Positions 33,445-41,934 of a stretch of DNA of 64,000 nucleotides are shown in pieces. Source of the stretch: Shewanella halotolerans (GTDB taxonomy: Bacteria > Pseudomonadota > Gammaproteobacteria > Enterobacterales > Shewanellaceae); NCBI RefSeq assembly GCF_019457535.1, contig NZ_CP080417.1:496001-560000 (forward strand), given 5' to 3'. Every line of letters starts with the position of its first letter. Position 1 is the first letter of the stretch. Under the pieces are notes generated by a model. That model searched no databases. It was not told where the DNA came from and saw only the letters and a program-made list of their open reading frames with translations. The translations under genes were made by a program, and so were the position numbers.

Positions 33445-34527
33445 TTAAACACCTCGTTGCCAGCGCAGAGGCTTGACCTGCTGATTCTCGTGCAGCTGGG
33501 CCACACCGGCAACCACCACGCGGTCACCTACAGCCAGGCCCTGGGTGATCTCTATTCCCTGACTGGTCACCTTACCCAGGCTCACCTTGCGGGCGCTTAC
33601 CTGGCCCGTGCCCAGATCATAGGTCCAGACTATCTGCTCACCGTCTTGATCCCGCTTGAGCACGGCGCTCGGCGGCACTATGGCGCTCTTCTTGTCGGCA
33701 TCGGGACCGGCAATATCCAAGATCAGCTGGGCGCTCATGCCCGGCAGCACGCTAAACTCGGTCGGAGTCGGCAGGGTAAACACTACCTCGTAGCTCTGGG
33801 TGCCCGGAGTCACCTGAGTGGCAAACTCTTTCAGGCGCGCGGCATATTTCTGCTCCGGGTGATTGCTAAAGGTCACCATGGGCAGCGAAGGCGAATGTGG
33901 GTTAAAGGAGGTCACACGGCTGGCCAGCGACTCGGGCACCTGGATCACCACGTCGATGAAGCGATCTTTCTGCAGCACCAGAACCGGCTGATTGGCCTGT
34001 ACTATCTGGAAATTCTCTATCTTGGTCTTGGCGACCGTGCCGCTGAAGGGCGCCTTGATCACCGTATAGCTCAGCTGATCCTGGGCGCTGGCCAGGTTGG
34101 CGGCGCTGGATTTCAGCTGGGCCTTGGCCAGATCATATTCCGCCTGAGAGATCAGTGCCTGACGCAGCAGCTCGCCCTTACGATTAAAGTCGGCCTGGGC
34201 CAGTTCGTGATCCGCCTCGCGGTTGAGCAGCTGGTTGCGTGCGTCTCTGTCGTCGAGGCGCGCCAGCACCTCGCCCTTGGTGACGCGCTGGCCATCCACC
34301 AGAGAGAACTCGACCAGCTGACCGGATAATCTGAATGACAGTTCCGCCTGCTTGGTGGCGGCGACCTTGGCGGGGAAGCTTCTCAGGGTGCCGCTACCCA
34401 GCTCGGTGATCTCCAGCAGCTTAACGGGACGAACACTCTCGGGAGCGATCTCGGCAGATTCTGTGCTGCAACCGGCAAGTACTAGAGTTAATACGAGTAG
34501 TGAAAGTGACGTTGTAAGGGGTTTCAT
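33445..34527 (-). CDS. RND efflux periplasmic adaptor lipoprotein (MFP)
   Basis: A 360-residue membrane-fusion protein. The signal peptide ends LVLAGC, so it is a lipoprotein. Then come lipoyl-type (VAATKQAELSFRLSGQLVEF), helical hairpin (~100-170) and beta-barrel domains, as in AcrA/MexA adaptors. The ATG at 34527 was chosen because the signal peptide begins there. Its stop is 3 bp before the pump start, so they are one operon, with a divergent LysR gene likely to regulate it. Confidence 0.93.
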   Translation of the reverse strand: MKPLTTSLSLLVLTLVLAGCSTESAEIAPESVRPVKLLEITELGSGTLRSFPAKVAATKQAELSFRLSGQLVEFSLVDGQRVTKGEVLARLDDRDARNQLLNREADHELAQADFNRKGELLRQALISQAEYDLAKAQLKSSAANLASAQDQLSYTVIKAPFSGTVAKTKIENFQIVQANQPVLVLQKDRFIDVVIQVPESLASRVTSFNPHSPSLPMVTFSNHPEQKYAARLKEFATQVTPGTQSYEVVFTLPTPTEFSVLPGMSAQLILDIAGPDADKKSAIVPPSAVLKRDQDGEQIVWTYDLGTGQVSARKVSLGKVTSQGIEITQGLAVGDRVVVAGVAQLHENQQVKPLRWQRGV

Positions 34528-34723
34528 GTCGTAAACTCCATCATTTGTGACAAGGTGTATCTCATGGCGGCTAAGATAGCAGCGCGATACATCTATTAAA
34601 ATGGAATTATATGGAATCATGAGTTCCAAAAATTGAAACTGTATTAACTTGATTTACCCCAGTGACTGTGTGCAAAGTAATAACAGAATCAGGTCTGCCG
34701 CCTGTTATTGAAGTGAGACTGTG
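34528..34723. promoter_or_regulatory. Divergent RND operon / LysR promoter region
   Basis: A 196-bp AT-leaning gap between divergently transcribed efflux and LysR genes, the classic place for a LysR-type operator. No specific T-N11-A site can be fixed by eye. Confidence 0.4.
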
Positions 34724-35668
34724 ATGAAAACCGAAGATATTGCCCTGTTCCACCGCATCGTCGAGACAGGCAGCCTGGTCGAGGCTGCCGATATTCTCAA
34801 CGTGCCTAAATCGACCCTGAGTCGACGCCTGCAGACGCTCGAAGATGAGCTCAATGTTAAGCTGTTTCATCGCCAGAGTCGCGCCATGACCCTCACCGCC
34901 TCGGGCAGTCATTTCTACAATAAAACCACGCCCTTGCTGGCGAGTTTGGAGCAGACCTTCTCTGAGCTATCGGGGCAGGAAGCGGCGGTCACCGGCCATT
35001 TACGTATCTTGATCTTTCCCATTCCGGAGATATTGCATATCACCCACGCGATATTTGAGTTCATGGATCTCAACCCTGAGCTGACGGTGGAACTCATCGT
35101 CAGCTCGGAGCCCAAGGATATGATCCGCAACAATATCGACTTGGCCTTTATGCTCGAAGATGCCTTTAACGAGAATGAGATGGTGGCGCGGCACGTCATC
35201 AGCGAGACAGTGCACTTCTTTGCCAGTCCGGAATATCTGGCGCGGGCGGGTACGCCTACTATGCCTGAAGAGTTGGATGGGCATAACTCCATTTTGTTTC
35301 GTTACCCCAACGGCAGGATCTTCAACGAAGTGCCCTTCGGAAAAGACAGAATTATCTCGGTAAAAGGCAACCTGTGTGTCAATAGCCTGGGCACCTGCTT
35401 AGAGGCCGCCTTGATGGGGCGTGGCATCGCCTTGATGCCACTGCCGATTGCGCAGGAGTATGTGGATAATGGCAAGCTAGTGATGCTATTTGAAGATATC
35501 GAGCCCTATGAGGGTAAGTGCTTCCTCGTCTATCCGTCGCGGCGTTTCATTAGCCTCGCCAGTCAACGCTTTATCGACCATGTGTTGAGGGCAATAGATG
35601 AGTGTCTTCAAAATGGTGCCTGCGATCGTGAAGCCAGGACCAAGGGGGCGATTAAGCCGTTAATTTAA
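34724..35668 (+). CDS. LysR-type transcriptional regulator
   Basis: A 314-residue regulator. The N-terminal winged helix-turn-helix is at residues 1-60 (GSLVEAADILNVPKSTLSRRLQTLEDELNVKLFHR), followed by the substrate-binding fold of two lobes. It is divergent from the RND efflux operon and is its likely regulator. The ATG at 34724 is chosen; a GTG lies in frame just before it. The last codons and stop fall in a 36-bp tandem duplication, so the natural C-terminus may have been changed. Confidence 0.92.
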   Translation: MKTEDIALFHRIVETGSLVEAADILNVPKSTLSRRLQTLEDELNVKLFHRQSRAMTLTASGSHFYNKTTPLLASLEQTFSELSGQEAAVTGHLRILIFPIPEILHITHAIFEFMDLNPELTVELIVSSEPKDMIRNNIDLAFMLEDAFNENEMVARHVISETVHFFASPEYLARAGTPTMPEELDGHNSILFRYPNGRIFNEVPFGKDRIISVKGNLCVNSLGTCLEAALMGRGIALMPLPIAQEYVDNGKLVMLFEDIEPYEGKCFLVYPSRRFISLASQRFIDHVLRAIDECLQNGACDREARTKGAIKPLI

Positions 35669-35731
35669 CGCTATTCGCCGCAGACGATTAAGCCGTTAAT
35701 TTAACGCTATTCGCCGCAGACGATTAAGCCG
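35650..35731. repeat. 36-bp tandem duplication at convergent gene ends
   Basis: The unit GATTAAGCCGTTAATTTAAC plus 16 bases occurs at 35650-35685 and 35686-35721 without a mismatch, followed by its first ten bases at 35722-35731. Copy 1 holds the stop of the LysR gene; copy 2 plus the partial unit holds the end of the qnr-like gene on the other strand. Confidence 0.9.
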
Positions 35732-36378
35732 AAGGGCGCCAGCAGCTGACTCTGCTGCCAGGCGTCTATCATTACCCCTTCCAGCGCCACCTCGCGGGGA
35801 TCCAGTCCCTCGAGATCCACCCGCGTCAGGTTGGCGCCCCTGAGATCGAACTCGCCCCACAGCTCTGGGCTAAACTCGCCGCCGCTGAGGTTACTGCCCT
35901 TCAGCGATGCGCCGGTCAGGTTGGCGCCGCGCCAGCGGTTGTCGGTCAGTTCACACTCTTCCAGTATCACCTGAGACAGGTTAGCGTAGGCGAGGTTACA
36001 GCCGGAAAACACGGCGCTGCAGAAGTAGTGGTTAATGCCTATTTGATTGGCGAAGCTGGCGCGGTAGAAGTCGGCGCCCTGCAGGTTAGATGCTCGAAAC
36101 TCGGCGCCGAAGCAGCGGGCACCGGTGAAGCGCGCCAGATTAAGGCGACAGTCACTGAACTTGGCGTTGATAAGCGTGGCGTAGCTAAAATCACACCCCA
36201 GCAGATCGCCGGACTCGACAAACTGGCACTGCTCGAAATGGCAGTCGGTCAAATCCGCGCGGTTAAAGCTGCAGCGCACGAAGCGGCAGCGACGAAACTT
36301 CAGCCCCTGCAGATCCTCACCGCTAAAGTCATGCTCAAAGTAATCCTGTTCAAGCGTCTCGTGTTGCAAATCATCCAT
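35707..36378 (-). CDS. Qnr-like pentapeptide repeat protein
   Basis: A 223-residue pentapeptide repeat protein, close to the 218-residue Qnr family. Repeats of the A(D/N)LXX type run through most of the chain (FRRCRF, RADLTDCHF, CDFSYATL), broken by a loop near residue 110 (NQIGINHYFCSAVFSGCNLAYANLSQ), a block nearly shared with QnrA. The C-terminal LDGLDPR-type block and AWQQSQLL helix also match. Qnr proteins mimic DNA and protect gyrase and topoisomerase IV from quinolones. The ATG at 36378 (MDDLQ) was chosen by alignment with Qnr starts. It follows the MATE gene by 16 bp. Confidence 0.92.
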   Translation of the reverse strand: MDDLQHETLEQDYFEHDFSGEDLQGLKFRRCRFVRCSFNRADLTDCHFEQCQFVESGDLLGCDFSYATLINAKFSDCRLNLARFTGARCFGAEFRASNLQGADFYRASFANQIGINHYFCSAVFSGCNLAYANLSQVILEECELTDNRWRGANLTGASLKGSNLSGGEFSPELWGEFDLRGANLTRVDLEGLDPREVALEGVMIDAWQQSQLLAPFGLIVCGE

Positions 36379-36394
36379 GGTGGCTAGGCCTCTA

Positions 36395-37762
36395 TTAACG
36401 CTTGTAGATCTCGACATGCTTGGGCGTGGTGTCTGGCTCTGTGATACGACTGGCCAGGATATAACAGGCGATCCCCATCACGGCGTTGGTGACAGGTAGC
36501 GCCAGCAGCAACCCCTTCACGCCGCCCAGATAGGAGCCCAGCGCCGCCAGCGGCAGCAGGAGCAGAAACAGGCGGCAGACATTAAGCACCAGGGAGCTCA
36601 TCGGCCTGTGGTAGGCGTTGAGTGAGGTGGCGGTAAGGATCACCATCCCCAGCGGGCCATAGGCGGCGGGCAGGGCGATGATGTAAAAAGCGAGCCACTC
36701 GATCACCTGGGGATCTTTACTGAACAGTTGGGCGATTGGGGTTGCCATGAGTGCCAGCGGCAGATAGATGAGGGTCTGGAATACCAGCACGAAACGCAGC
36801 GACAGCATTAGGGCGTCGCGGGCGCGCTCCGTCTGTCCTGCCCCCAAATTTTGGGCGATAAAGGGCACCAAACTGGAGGAAAGTGCCATCACGGCGATAA
36901 GCAGCACAGACTCAAGGCGGGTACCGGCGCCGAAGGCCGCCACCGCGCTGTGGTCGATGCGGGCCAGCATGGCCATTATGATGGCGTTGGCCACAGGGTT
37001 GAGCAGGTTCATCAGCGCCGCAGGCTGGGCGATATGGGCCAGTTGGCGCCAGTTGCAGTGAATGCGCTCAAGGTTAAACTCGGCAAAATCCACCAGGTTG
37101 CGCTTGATGATAAGCAGGTAGCCAGACAGAGACAATGCCACCACCCAGGAGATCAGGGTGGCGATGGCCGCGCCTTGAATTTCCAAGCGGGGGAAGGGCC
37201 CGAGGCCGAAGATCAGCAGCGGGTCGAGCACCAGGTTGATCACCGCCGCCAGGGCCATGATCTTGGCCGGCGACTTGGTATCGCCGGTGGCACGTAGCCC
37301 CTGGTTGCCCACCATCAAGAGCACCAGCAGGGGCGCCCCCAGATACCAGAGAAACATATAGTCGCGGATCAGCGGCAGGCTGTCGTCGTTGGCGCCCAGC
37401 AGAGTAAACAGCGGGCCGATAAACAGGCTGCCCAGCAGGGACAGGGCGGCGATCAGCCAGAAGGTGATCAGCAGGGCGTCGTGTAGAAATACCTTGGCTT
37501 TGGGGCTGTTGCCACTGCCGATGAGGCGGCCAAGGTTAGTCGATACCCCGGCCCCTATGCCGATGGCGATGCTGGAGACGATCAGGGTGACCGGAAAGGT
37601 AAAACTGATGGCCGCCAGGGCTTCTGTCCCCAACTGGCTGATAAAAAAGGTGTCTACAAGGCTGAACCCAAGAATGGTGAGAATACCAATCAGGTTCGGG
37701 AGGCTCATATTTAGCAGTACACGACCGATTGGCTGACTGAGCAGCCCGTGTCTGTCTCTCAT
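36395..37762 (-). CDS. MATE family multidrug efflux protein
   Basis: A 455-residue protein with twelve hydrophobic segments and the family start block PIGRVLLNMSLPNLIGIL. MATE proteins export drugs or other organic cations using Na+ or H+ gradients. The stop is 16 bp before the start of the qnr-like gene on the same strand, so the two are likely one operon joining an efflux pump with a topoisomerase-protecting protein. The upstream gap to groES is 227 bp. Confidence 0.92.
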   Translation of the reverse strand: MRDRHGLLSQPIGRVLLNMSLPNLIGILTILGFSLVDTFFISQLGTEALAAISFTFPVTLIVSSIAIGIGAGVSTNLGRLIGSGNSPKAKVFLHDALLITFWLIAALSLLGSLFIGPLFTLLGANDDSLPLIRDYMFLWYLGAPLLVLLMVGNQGLRATGDTKSPAKIMALAAVINLVLDPLLIFGLGPFPRLEIQGAAIATLISWVVALSLSGYLLIIKRNLVDFAEFNLERIHCNWRQLAHIAQPAALMNLLNPVANAIIMAMLARIDHSAVAAFGAGTRLESVLLIAVMALSSSLVPFIAQNLGAGQTERARDALMLSLRFVLVFQTLIYLPLALMATPIAQLFSKDPQVIEWLAFYIIALPAAYGPLGMVILTATSLNAYHRPMSSLVLNVCRLFLLLLPLAALGSYLGGVKGLLLALPVTNAVMGIACYILASRITEPDTTPKHVEIYKR

Positions 37763-37864
37763 GTATGTGGAATGCCTAGGTAACAGAAGGAGGGCAATTC
37801 TATCAGGAAAGGCTGATCTTTTATAAAACCCAGTTAAAAAAAATCAGATTTTTTTTGTAAAGCC

Positions 37865-37893
37865 CTTGGATCTCATCAACCCCATCCCCATAT
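37865..37893 (+). promoter_or_regulatory. Heat-shock (sigma-32) promoter of groESL
   Basis: CTTGGA (37865-37870) and CCCCATAT (37886-37893) with 15 bases between them match the sigma-32 consensus (CTTGAA, 13-17 bases, CCCCATNT) at nearly every position. It lies 97 bp before groES. Confidence 0.85.
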
Positions 37894-37989
37894 ATCGAAC
37901 ATCCCGCGGCGAAAGCTATCTCGCCGCACTTTTAATTTGATAAACCGCCAACGTTTGTTGGGCAAAAAAATCATTAGGAGAGTCCGTAG

Positions 37990-38280
37990 ATGAATATTCG
38001 TCCATTACATGACCGCGTCATTGTTAAGCGTTCTGAAGTTGAATCAAAATCAGCCGGTGGCATCGTACTAACAGGTAGTGCAGCCGAGCAGTCAACTCGC
38101 GGTGAAGTTCTTGCAGTAGGCAATGGCCGAATTCTTGAAAATGGCACTGTGCAGCCACTGGACGTGAAAGTGGGTGACATAGTGATCTTCAACGAAGGTT
38201 ACGGCGTGAAGAAAGAGAAGATCGATGGCCAAGAGGTCTTGATCCTTTCTGAATCAGATTTAATGGCTGTAGTGGAATAA
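37990..38280 (+). CDS. groES: Co-chaperonin GroES
   Basis: A 96-residue GroES: MNIRPLHDRVIVKR at the start, the mobile loop SKSAGGIVLTGSAAEQ near residues 19-34 that contacts GroEL, and the roof-loop region. It caps the GroEL cage. An AGGAG site precedes the ATG, and groEL follows by 48 bp. A heat-shock promoter is upstream. Confidence 0.99.
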   Translation: MNIRPLHDRVIVKRSEVESKSAGGIVLTGSAAEQSTRGEVLAVGNGRILENGTVQPLDVKVGDIVIFNEGYGVKKEKIDGQEVLILSESDLMAVVE

Positions 38281-38328
38281 CCCACTCAATATCCCGTTTA
38301 ACCAGAATTTTATTAAAGGATACAGAAC

Positions 38329-39978
38329 ATGGCAGCTAAAGAAGTTTTATTTGGTAATGACGCTCGCGTAAAAATGCTTGCGGGCGTAAACGTACTGGCT
38401 AACGCAGTTAAAGTTACCCTGGGCCCTAAAGGCCGTAACGTAGTTCTCGACAAGAGCTTCGGCGCGCCGCTGATCACCAAAGATGGTGTATCGGTCGCTA
38501 AAGAGATCGAACTGGAAGACAAGTTCGAAAACATGGGCGCGCAGATGGTGAAAGAAGTTGCTTCTAAAGCCAACGACGCCGCCGGTGACGGTACCACTAC
38601 CGCTACCGTACTGGCACAAGCCATCGTAACCGAAGGCCTGAAAGCCGTTGCCGCTGGCATGAACCCAATGGATCTTAAGCGCGGTATCGACAAGGCGGTT
38701 GTTGCTGCCGTTGCCGAGCTGAAGACCCTGTCTCAAGAGTGTAGCGACACTAAGGCGATTGCTCAGGTAGGTACCATCTCTGCTAACTCTGACGAGTCAA
38801 TCGGCGAAATCATCGCAACTGCGATGGAAAAAGTTGGTAAAGAAGGCGTGATCACAGTTGAAGAAGGTCAGGCCCTAGAGAACGAGCTGGATGTGGTTGA
38901 AGGTATGCAGTTCGACCGTGGTTACCTGTCTCCATACTTCATCAACAAGCCAGAAACTGGCAGCGTTGAACTTGAAAACCCATACATCCTATTGGTTGAC
39001 AAGAAGATCTCTAACATCCGTGAGCTACTGCCAATCCTTGAAGGTCTGGCGAAAACCGGTAAGCCACTGATGATCATCGCCGAAGACGTTGAAGGCGAAG
39101 CCTTAGCGACTCTGGTTGTGAACAACATGCGCGGCATCGTTAAAGTAGCTGCGGTTAAGGCACCAGGTTTCGGTGACCGTCGTAAGGCGATGCTACAAGA
39201 TATCGCTATCCTGACTGGCGGTACTGTGATTGCCGAAGAGATCGGTCTAGAACTTGAAAAAGCGACTCTGGAAGACCTAGGTACCGCTAAGCGCGTAGTT
39301 ATCACCAAAGATGACACTACCATCATCGACGGTACCGGCGAGCAAGAGCAGATCTCTGCCCGTGTTGCCCAGATCAAGATCCAGGCTGAAGAGTCGACTT
39401 CTGACTACGACCGTGAAAAACTACAAGAGCGTATGGCTAAACTGGCCGGCGGTGTTGCAGTGATCAAGGTTGGTGCCGCTACCGAAGTTGAAATGAAAGA
39501 GAAGAAGGCTCGCGTAGAAGATGCGCTACACGCGACTCGCGCCGCCGTTGAAGAAGGTGTGGTTGCCGGTGGTGGTGTTGCCCTGATCCGCGTTGCCTCT
39601 AAGATTGGCGAGCTGGACGTGGCTAACGAAGACCAGAAGCACGGTGTGACTATCGCACTGCGCGCCATGGAAGCGCCACTGCGTCAAATCGCAACCAACG
39701 CGGGTGAAGAAGCCTCAGTGGTGGCGAACAACGTGAAGAACGGCTCTGGTAACTATGGCTACAACGCTGGTAGCGACGTGTACGGTGACATGCTAGAGAT
39801 GGGTATCCTTGACCCAACTAAGGTGACCCGTAGCGCGCTACAGTTCGCGTCATCTATCGCAGGTCTGATGATCACGACCGAAGCTATGGTTGGTGATGTA
39901 CCGCAAGAAGCTGGTGCTGGCGATATGGCCGGCATGGGCGGAATGGGTGGTATGGGCGGAATGGGCGGCATGATGTAA
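38329..39978 (+). CDS. groEL: Chaperonin GroEL
   Basis: A 549-residue GroEL, with the ATP-binding TLGPKGRNVVLDKSFG block and DGTTTATVLAQ near residue 87, and the usual C-terminal GGM repeat tail. It folds client proteins in the cytoplasm with GroES. Codon use is the strongly biased type of highly expressed genes. The module-array island begins after its terminator. Confidence 0.99.
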   Translation: MAAKEVLFGNDARVKMLAGVNVLANAVKVTLGPKGRNVVLDKSFGAPLITKDGVSVAKEIELEDKFENMGAQMVKEVASKANDAAGDGTTTATVLAQAIVTEGLKAVAAGMNPMDLKRGIDKAVVAAVAELKTLSQECSDTKAIAQVGTISANSDESIGEIIATAMEKVGKEGVITVEEGQALENELDVVEGMQFDRGYLSPYFINKPETGSVELENPYILLVDKKISNIRELLPILEGLAKTGKPLMIIAEDVEGEALATLVVNNMRGIVKVAAVKAPGFGDRRKAMLQDIAILTGGTVIAEEIGLELEKATLEDLGTAKRVVITKDDTTIIDGTGEQEQISARVAQIKIQAEESTSDYDREKLQERMAKLAGGVAVIKVGAATEVEMKEKKARVEDALHATRAAVEEGVVAGGGVALIRVASKIGELDVANEDQKHGVTIALRAMEAPLRQIATNAGEEASVVANNVKNGSGNYGYNAGSDVYGDMLEMGILDPTKVTRSALQFASSIAGLMITTEAMVGDVPQEAGAGDMAGMGGMGGMGGMGGMM

Positions 39979-40093
39979 TTCTAGCTGGTTAAAATCGTCT
40001 ATAGCGGCGTTATCTTGCCACTCGTTTAGACAGCTAAACGTCGCGGCAAGATGCCTTGCTCTAAAACGATTTTTCCTGCGCTAGAAGCAATGC
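39979..40093. repeat. Palindromic repeat after groEL
   Basis: A strongly palindromic stretch: ATCTTGCC and GGCAAGAT enclose a CGTTTA / TAAACG hairpin, and TTCTAGCTGGTTAAAATCG is mirrored loosely by CGATTTTTCCTGCGCTAGAA. The outer parts resemble the interior of the MITE-like element at 29501-29662 but the ATACCAATC ends are absent. Confidence 0.6.
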
Positions 40094-40129
40094 TGGTCTA
40101 AAGCTTAACAGCCTGAAACCAAATGAAGT

Positions 40130-40164
40130 AAAGCCTCGATATCTAACGGTATCGGGGCTTTTTC
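40130..40164 (+). terminator. Terminator of groESL
   Basis: GCCTCGATA / TATCGGGGC (one G-T pair) with an 8-base loop and a T run. It lies ~150 bp after groEL, beyond the palindromic repeat. Confidence 0.8.
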
Positions 40165-40637
40165 ATGGTTTGGATTTGTGATGGTGTTGAGAGCGACGTT
40201 GCAGCTCGCTCGTGTATGATATTTTGTGGTATGCCAGTAGGGCTAATTCTTGGTTTTCTAGGCATGTGCAAGTTCCAATTGCAAAGAGACTCTAGATAAG
40301 GAGTATAGCTAGATATTCTAAGTTTATTCTGCCCCGATTTTTCCCCCCGACTTTTCACTCGACTTTTCGGCAGCGGCCATTTTTAACAGCTGAAAATCTG
40401 ACAAATAAACACTTAAAAATCAAGGAATAATGACAGGTTGAAAATTCAGTGAAAAATATAGTGCAGATTGCCATTAATAAAACAACAACCAACCCCAGAA
40501 AATTCTCACATGTAGTGAAGCACTGCGCCTCCCTGCCCCCGCAGTAGTTTCAGCCAGAAGGACCCGTTTAAATATTATTGTTGGTTGGAAAAGTAAAAGG
40601 CGCAGCAGCGCCTTTTACTTACGTTAGATCTAAAACA
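40165..40637. other. Non-coding AT-rich stretch at the left edge of the accessory island
   Basis: It holds R1 (40262-40565) and, at about 40596-40620, a symmetric hairpin (GTAAAAGGCGC / GCGCCTTTTAC) that can terminate the partner-1 gene on the minus strand. No gene is supported. Confidence 0.65.
40262..40565. repeat. R1, first copy of the ~300-bp repeat R
   Basis: It begins GCATGTGCAAGTTCC and ends AGAAGGACCC. Copy R2 (41935-42225) matches along the whole length with scattered substitutions and one ~10-bp insertion in R1. Both lie directly 3' of a partner gene on the minus strand. No open frame is conserved. Well-kept segments include ACACTTAAAAATCAA, TTAATAAAACAACAACCAAC and CACTGCGCCTCCCTGCCCCC. 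Confidence 0.85.
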
Positions 40638-41171
40638 TTATTTCCAGCAATCTGGGCCAAACTGGTCGTTTAATGTGACGTCAATAACACTCTTAAACAT
40701 TGTTACTTTTTTACTTTCTAACGAAGTGATCATTCTGATGGGCATTCCATTGAAAGTTGGCATGTATTGTAAAGTTTGGTCGATAGTATCAGTAGTGTAA
40801 TCTCTGAAATCAATTTTATGTTGGATTATTTCCCCTACACCTAATGGATACCAATCATATTGACTTTTTAGTTTAGCTTTACCCCTTATTTTTGGGTCGA
40901 AGTAGTCTGTTGACTCTGTAACATGAGACAGACTAACTCCAGCACTATGGGCATCATACGAAATAGGGTCCGCAAATGCGGGATCAATTAAGAGCAATTG
41001 GCCAGAAGTATTTGTTATTTGAAAGATCACCTGCCCTTCAGTGCTACACAAAGGTAAAAATTCAAGCTTAAGATAACTTTCATCAGTTACAGTTTCAAAT
41101 AACTTTTCTTCAGCCCGTGCAAAATGCGCCATAAAAAGACATATAATCATTATTTCACTATTTATCTTCAT
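40638..41171 (-). CDS. 177-residue secreted protein, partner 1 (two-Cys family)
   Basis: A 177-residue protein with a signal peptide (residues 1-20, cut near ARA). It is a diverged relative of the protein encoded at 42277-42810: same length, shared SYLKLEFLPLCSTEGQ block, shared NTS-x3-LLI block and shared VGEIIQHKIDFRDY block. The mature part has exactly two cysteines, one in FLPLC and one three residues from the end, both kept in the relative, suggesting one disulfide that ties the ends of a beta-rich domain. No known family is recognised. It lies after a protease remnant and before repeat R1. Confidence 0.75.
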   Translation of the reverse strand: MKINSEIMIICLFMAHFARAEEKLFETVTDESYLKLEFLPLCSTEGQVIFQITNTSGQLLLIDPAFADPISYDAHSAGVSLSHVTESTDYFDPKIRGKAKLKSQYDWYPLGVGEIIQHKIDFRDYTTDTIDQTLQYMPTFNGMPIRMITSLESKKVTMFKSVIDVTLNDQFGPDCWK

Positions 41172-41222
41172 AGGTACCTCCCAACAATATCCTCAAAAAT
41201 GTATGCGTTATTAGTCAGTGGT

Positions 41223-41504
41223 TTAAGGTGTTCTTTTTTTTAAATAAACTGAGTTGAATTCAGAGTTGATTTCAATGTATTTATCTAGTCTAGATTGGTA
41301 AAACTTATCTCTTTCCAGTCTTATTTGAGCTGGAGATAAGCCTAAGCCATTATCAGTTAAATTATCCTGACCACCGCATGCGTGATGTAATTCATGAGTT
41401 ATGGTTCCAGGTAACTGATTTTTATACCCTGTAAACAACCTGTTTGATAGCTCTATTAAAGTCAGCATACTATGTCCCAACTGGTTGTTTGCAATGTAGC
41501 CCAT
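41223..41504 (-). pseudogene. C-terminal remnant of HExxH metalloprotease-like protein
   Basis: A 93-codon frame directly after an in-frame TGA. HELHHACGG (residues 37-45) matches HENQHHCGG of the complete protein at 42818-44014, with the same upstream LP-x-T pattern and a similar charged tail. Reading upstream with a one-base shift extends the likeness into a DFEG segment, so a frameshift plus a deletion (junction near 41566) probably broke the gene. It is followed by partner 1. Whether the fragment is still made is unknown. Confidence 0.7.
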
Positions 41505-41539
41505 TCAACCCCTCAAAGTCATTTATCCTGATATTGTTA

Positions 41540-41634
41540 CCTTGTGGATCATCGAGCACGTTCTCCACCCCATAGGTATGGGCAACCTCGTCCAGGGTAA
41601 AGCCGCGAAGTTGGCGGTCTGTCCTGAGCAAATC
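41540..41634 (-). pseudogene. XRE-type HTH gene fragment
   Basis: The minus strand encodes FYDLLRTDRQLRGFTLDEVA, matching FYDFLRTARQLRGFTQDKVA of the longer fragment at 44446-44646. The match stops near 41567 in the word ACCCCATAGG, where it is joined to protease-remnant sequence. This is a deletion junction within the first module. Confidence 0.75.
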
Positions 41635-41934
41635 GTAAAAAGTGGGGTCAGAGTAAACTTTATTCGCTGTTCTCGCAGGGGCGTCCCATTTTCTGTGGTC
41701 TCATGCTTTTTCCCGTTATTCGTTCTATTTTGCTTTTAAATTTATCATTTCCAATTGCCATGCCTCTGTTGGTTGCCTGGCGAATGTCATCTACTTTTGC
41801 TCCAGCCTCATGTTGCTTGATAGCTTTAATGATTTGTTCTTCGGTGTAGCGTTTTTTCATGGTGAGATCTCCATTGGCTCCAGTGTATTGGAAATCTCAT
41901 CAATGTCATGGTGTTAAATTTGGGAGATAGGTCA
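41635..41934 (-). mobile_element. IS3/RAYT chimeric mobile-element scar, copy 1
   Basis: A 300-bp element, on the minus strand from the IS3-like end TGACCTATCTCCC (at 41934) to GGGGTCAGAGTAAAC (near 41643), a word often found beside REP-associated transposase genes. It encodes a 66-residue frame (41660-41860): residues 1-26 match IS3-family OrfA (MKKRYTEEQIIKAIKQHEAG), residues 27-66 match the tail of REP-associated Y1 transposases (IRQATNRGMAIGNDKFKSKI). The remainder of both parents is gone. Copy 2 is at 44647-44946. Confidence 0.7.

Noticed and set aside
33412..34329. 305-codon plus-strand frame across the RND adaptor gene
   Set aside because: The minus strand encodes a clear adaptor lipoprotein. 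The plus frame is a His/Gln/Leu-rich shadow.
40143..40358. 71-codon minus-strand frame downstream of groEL
   Set aside because: It crosses the groESL terminator and part of R1 and has no conserved counterpart in R2.
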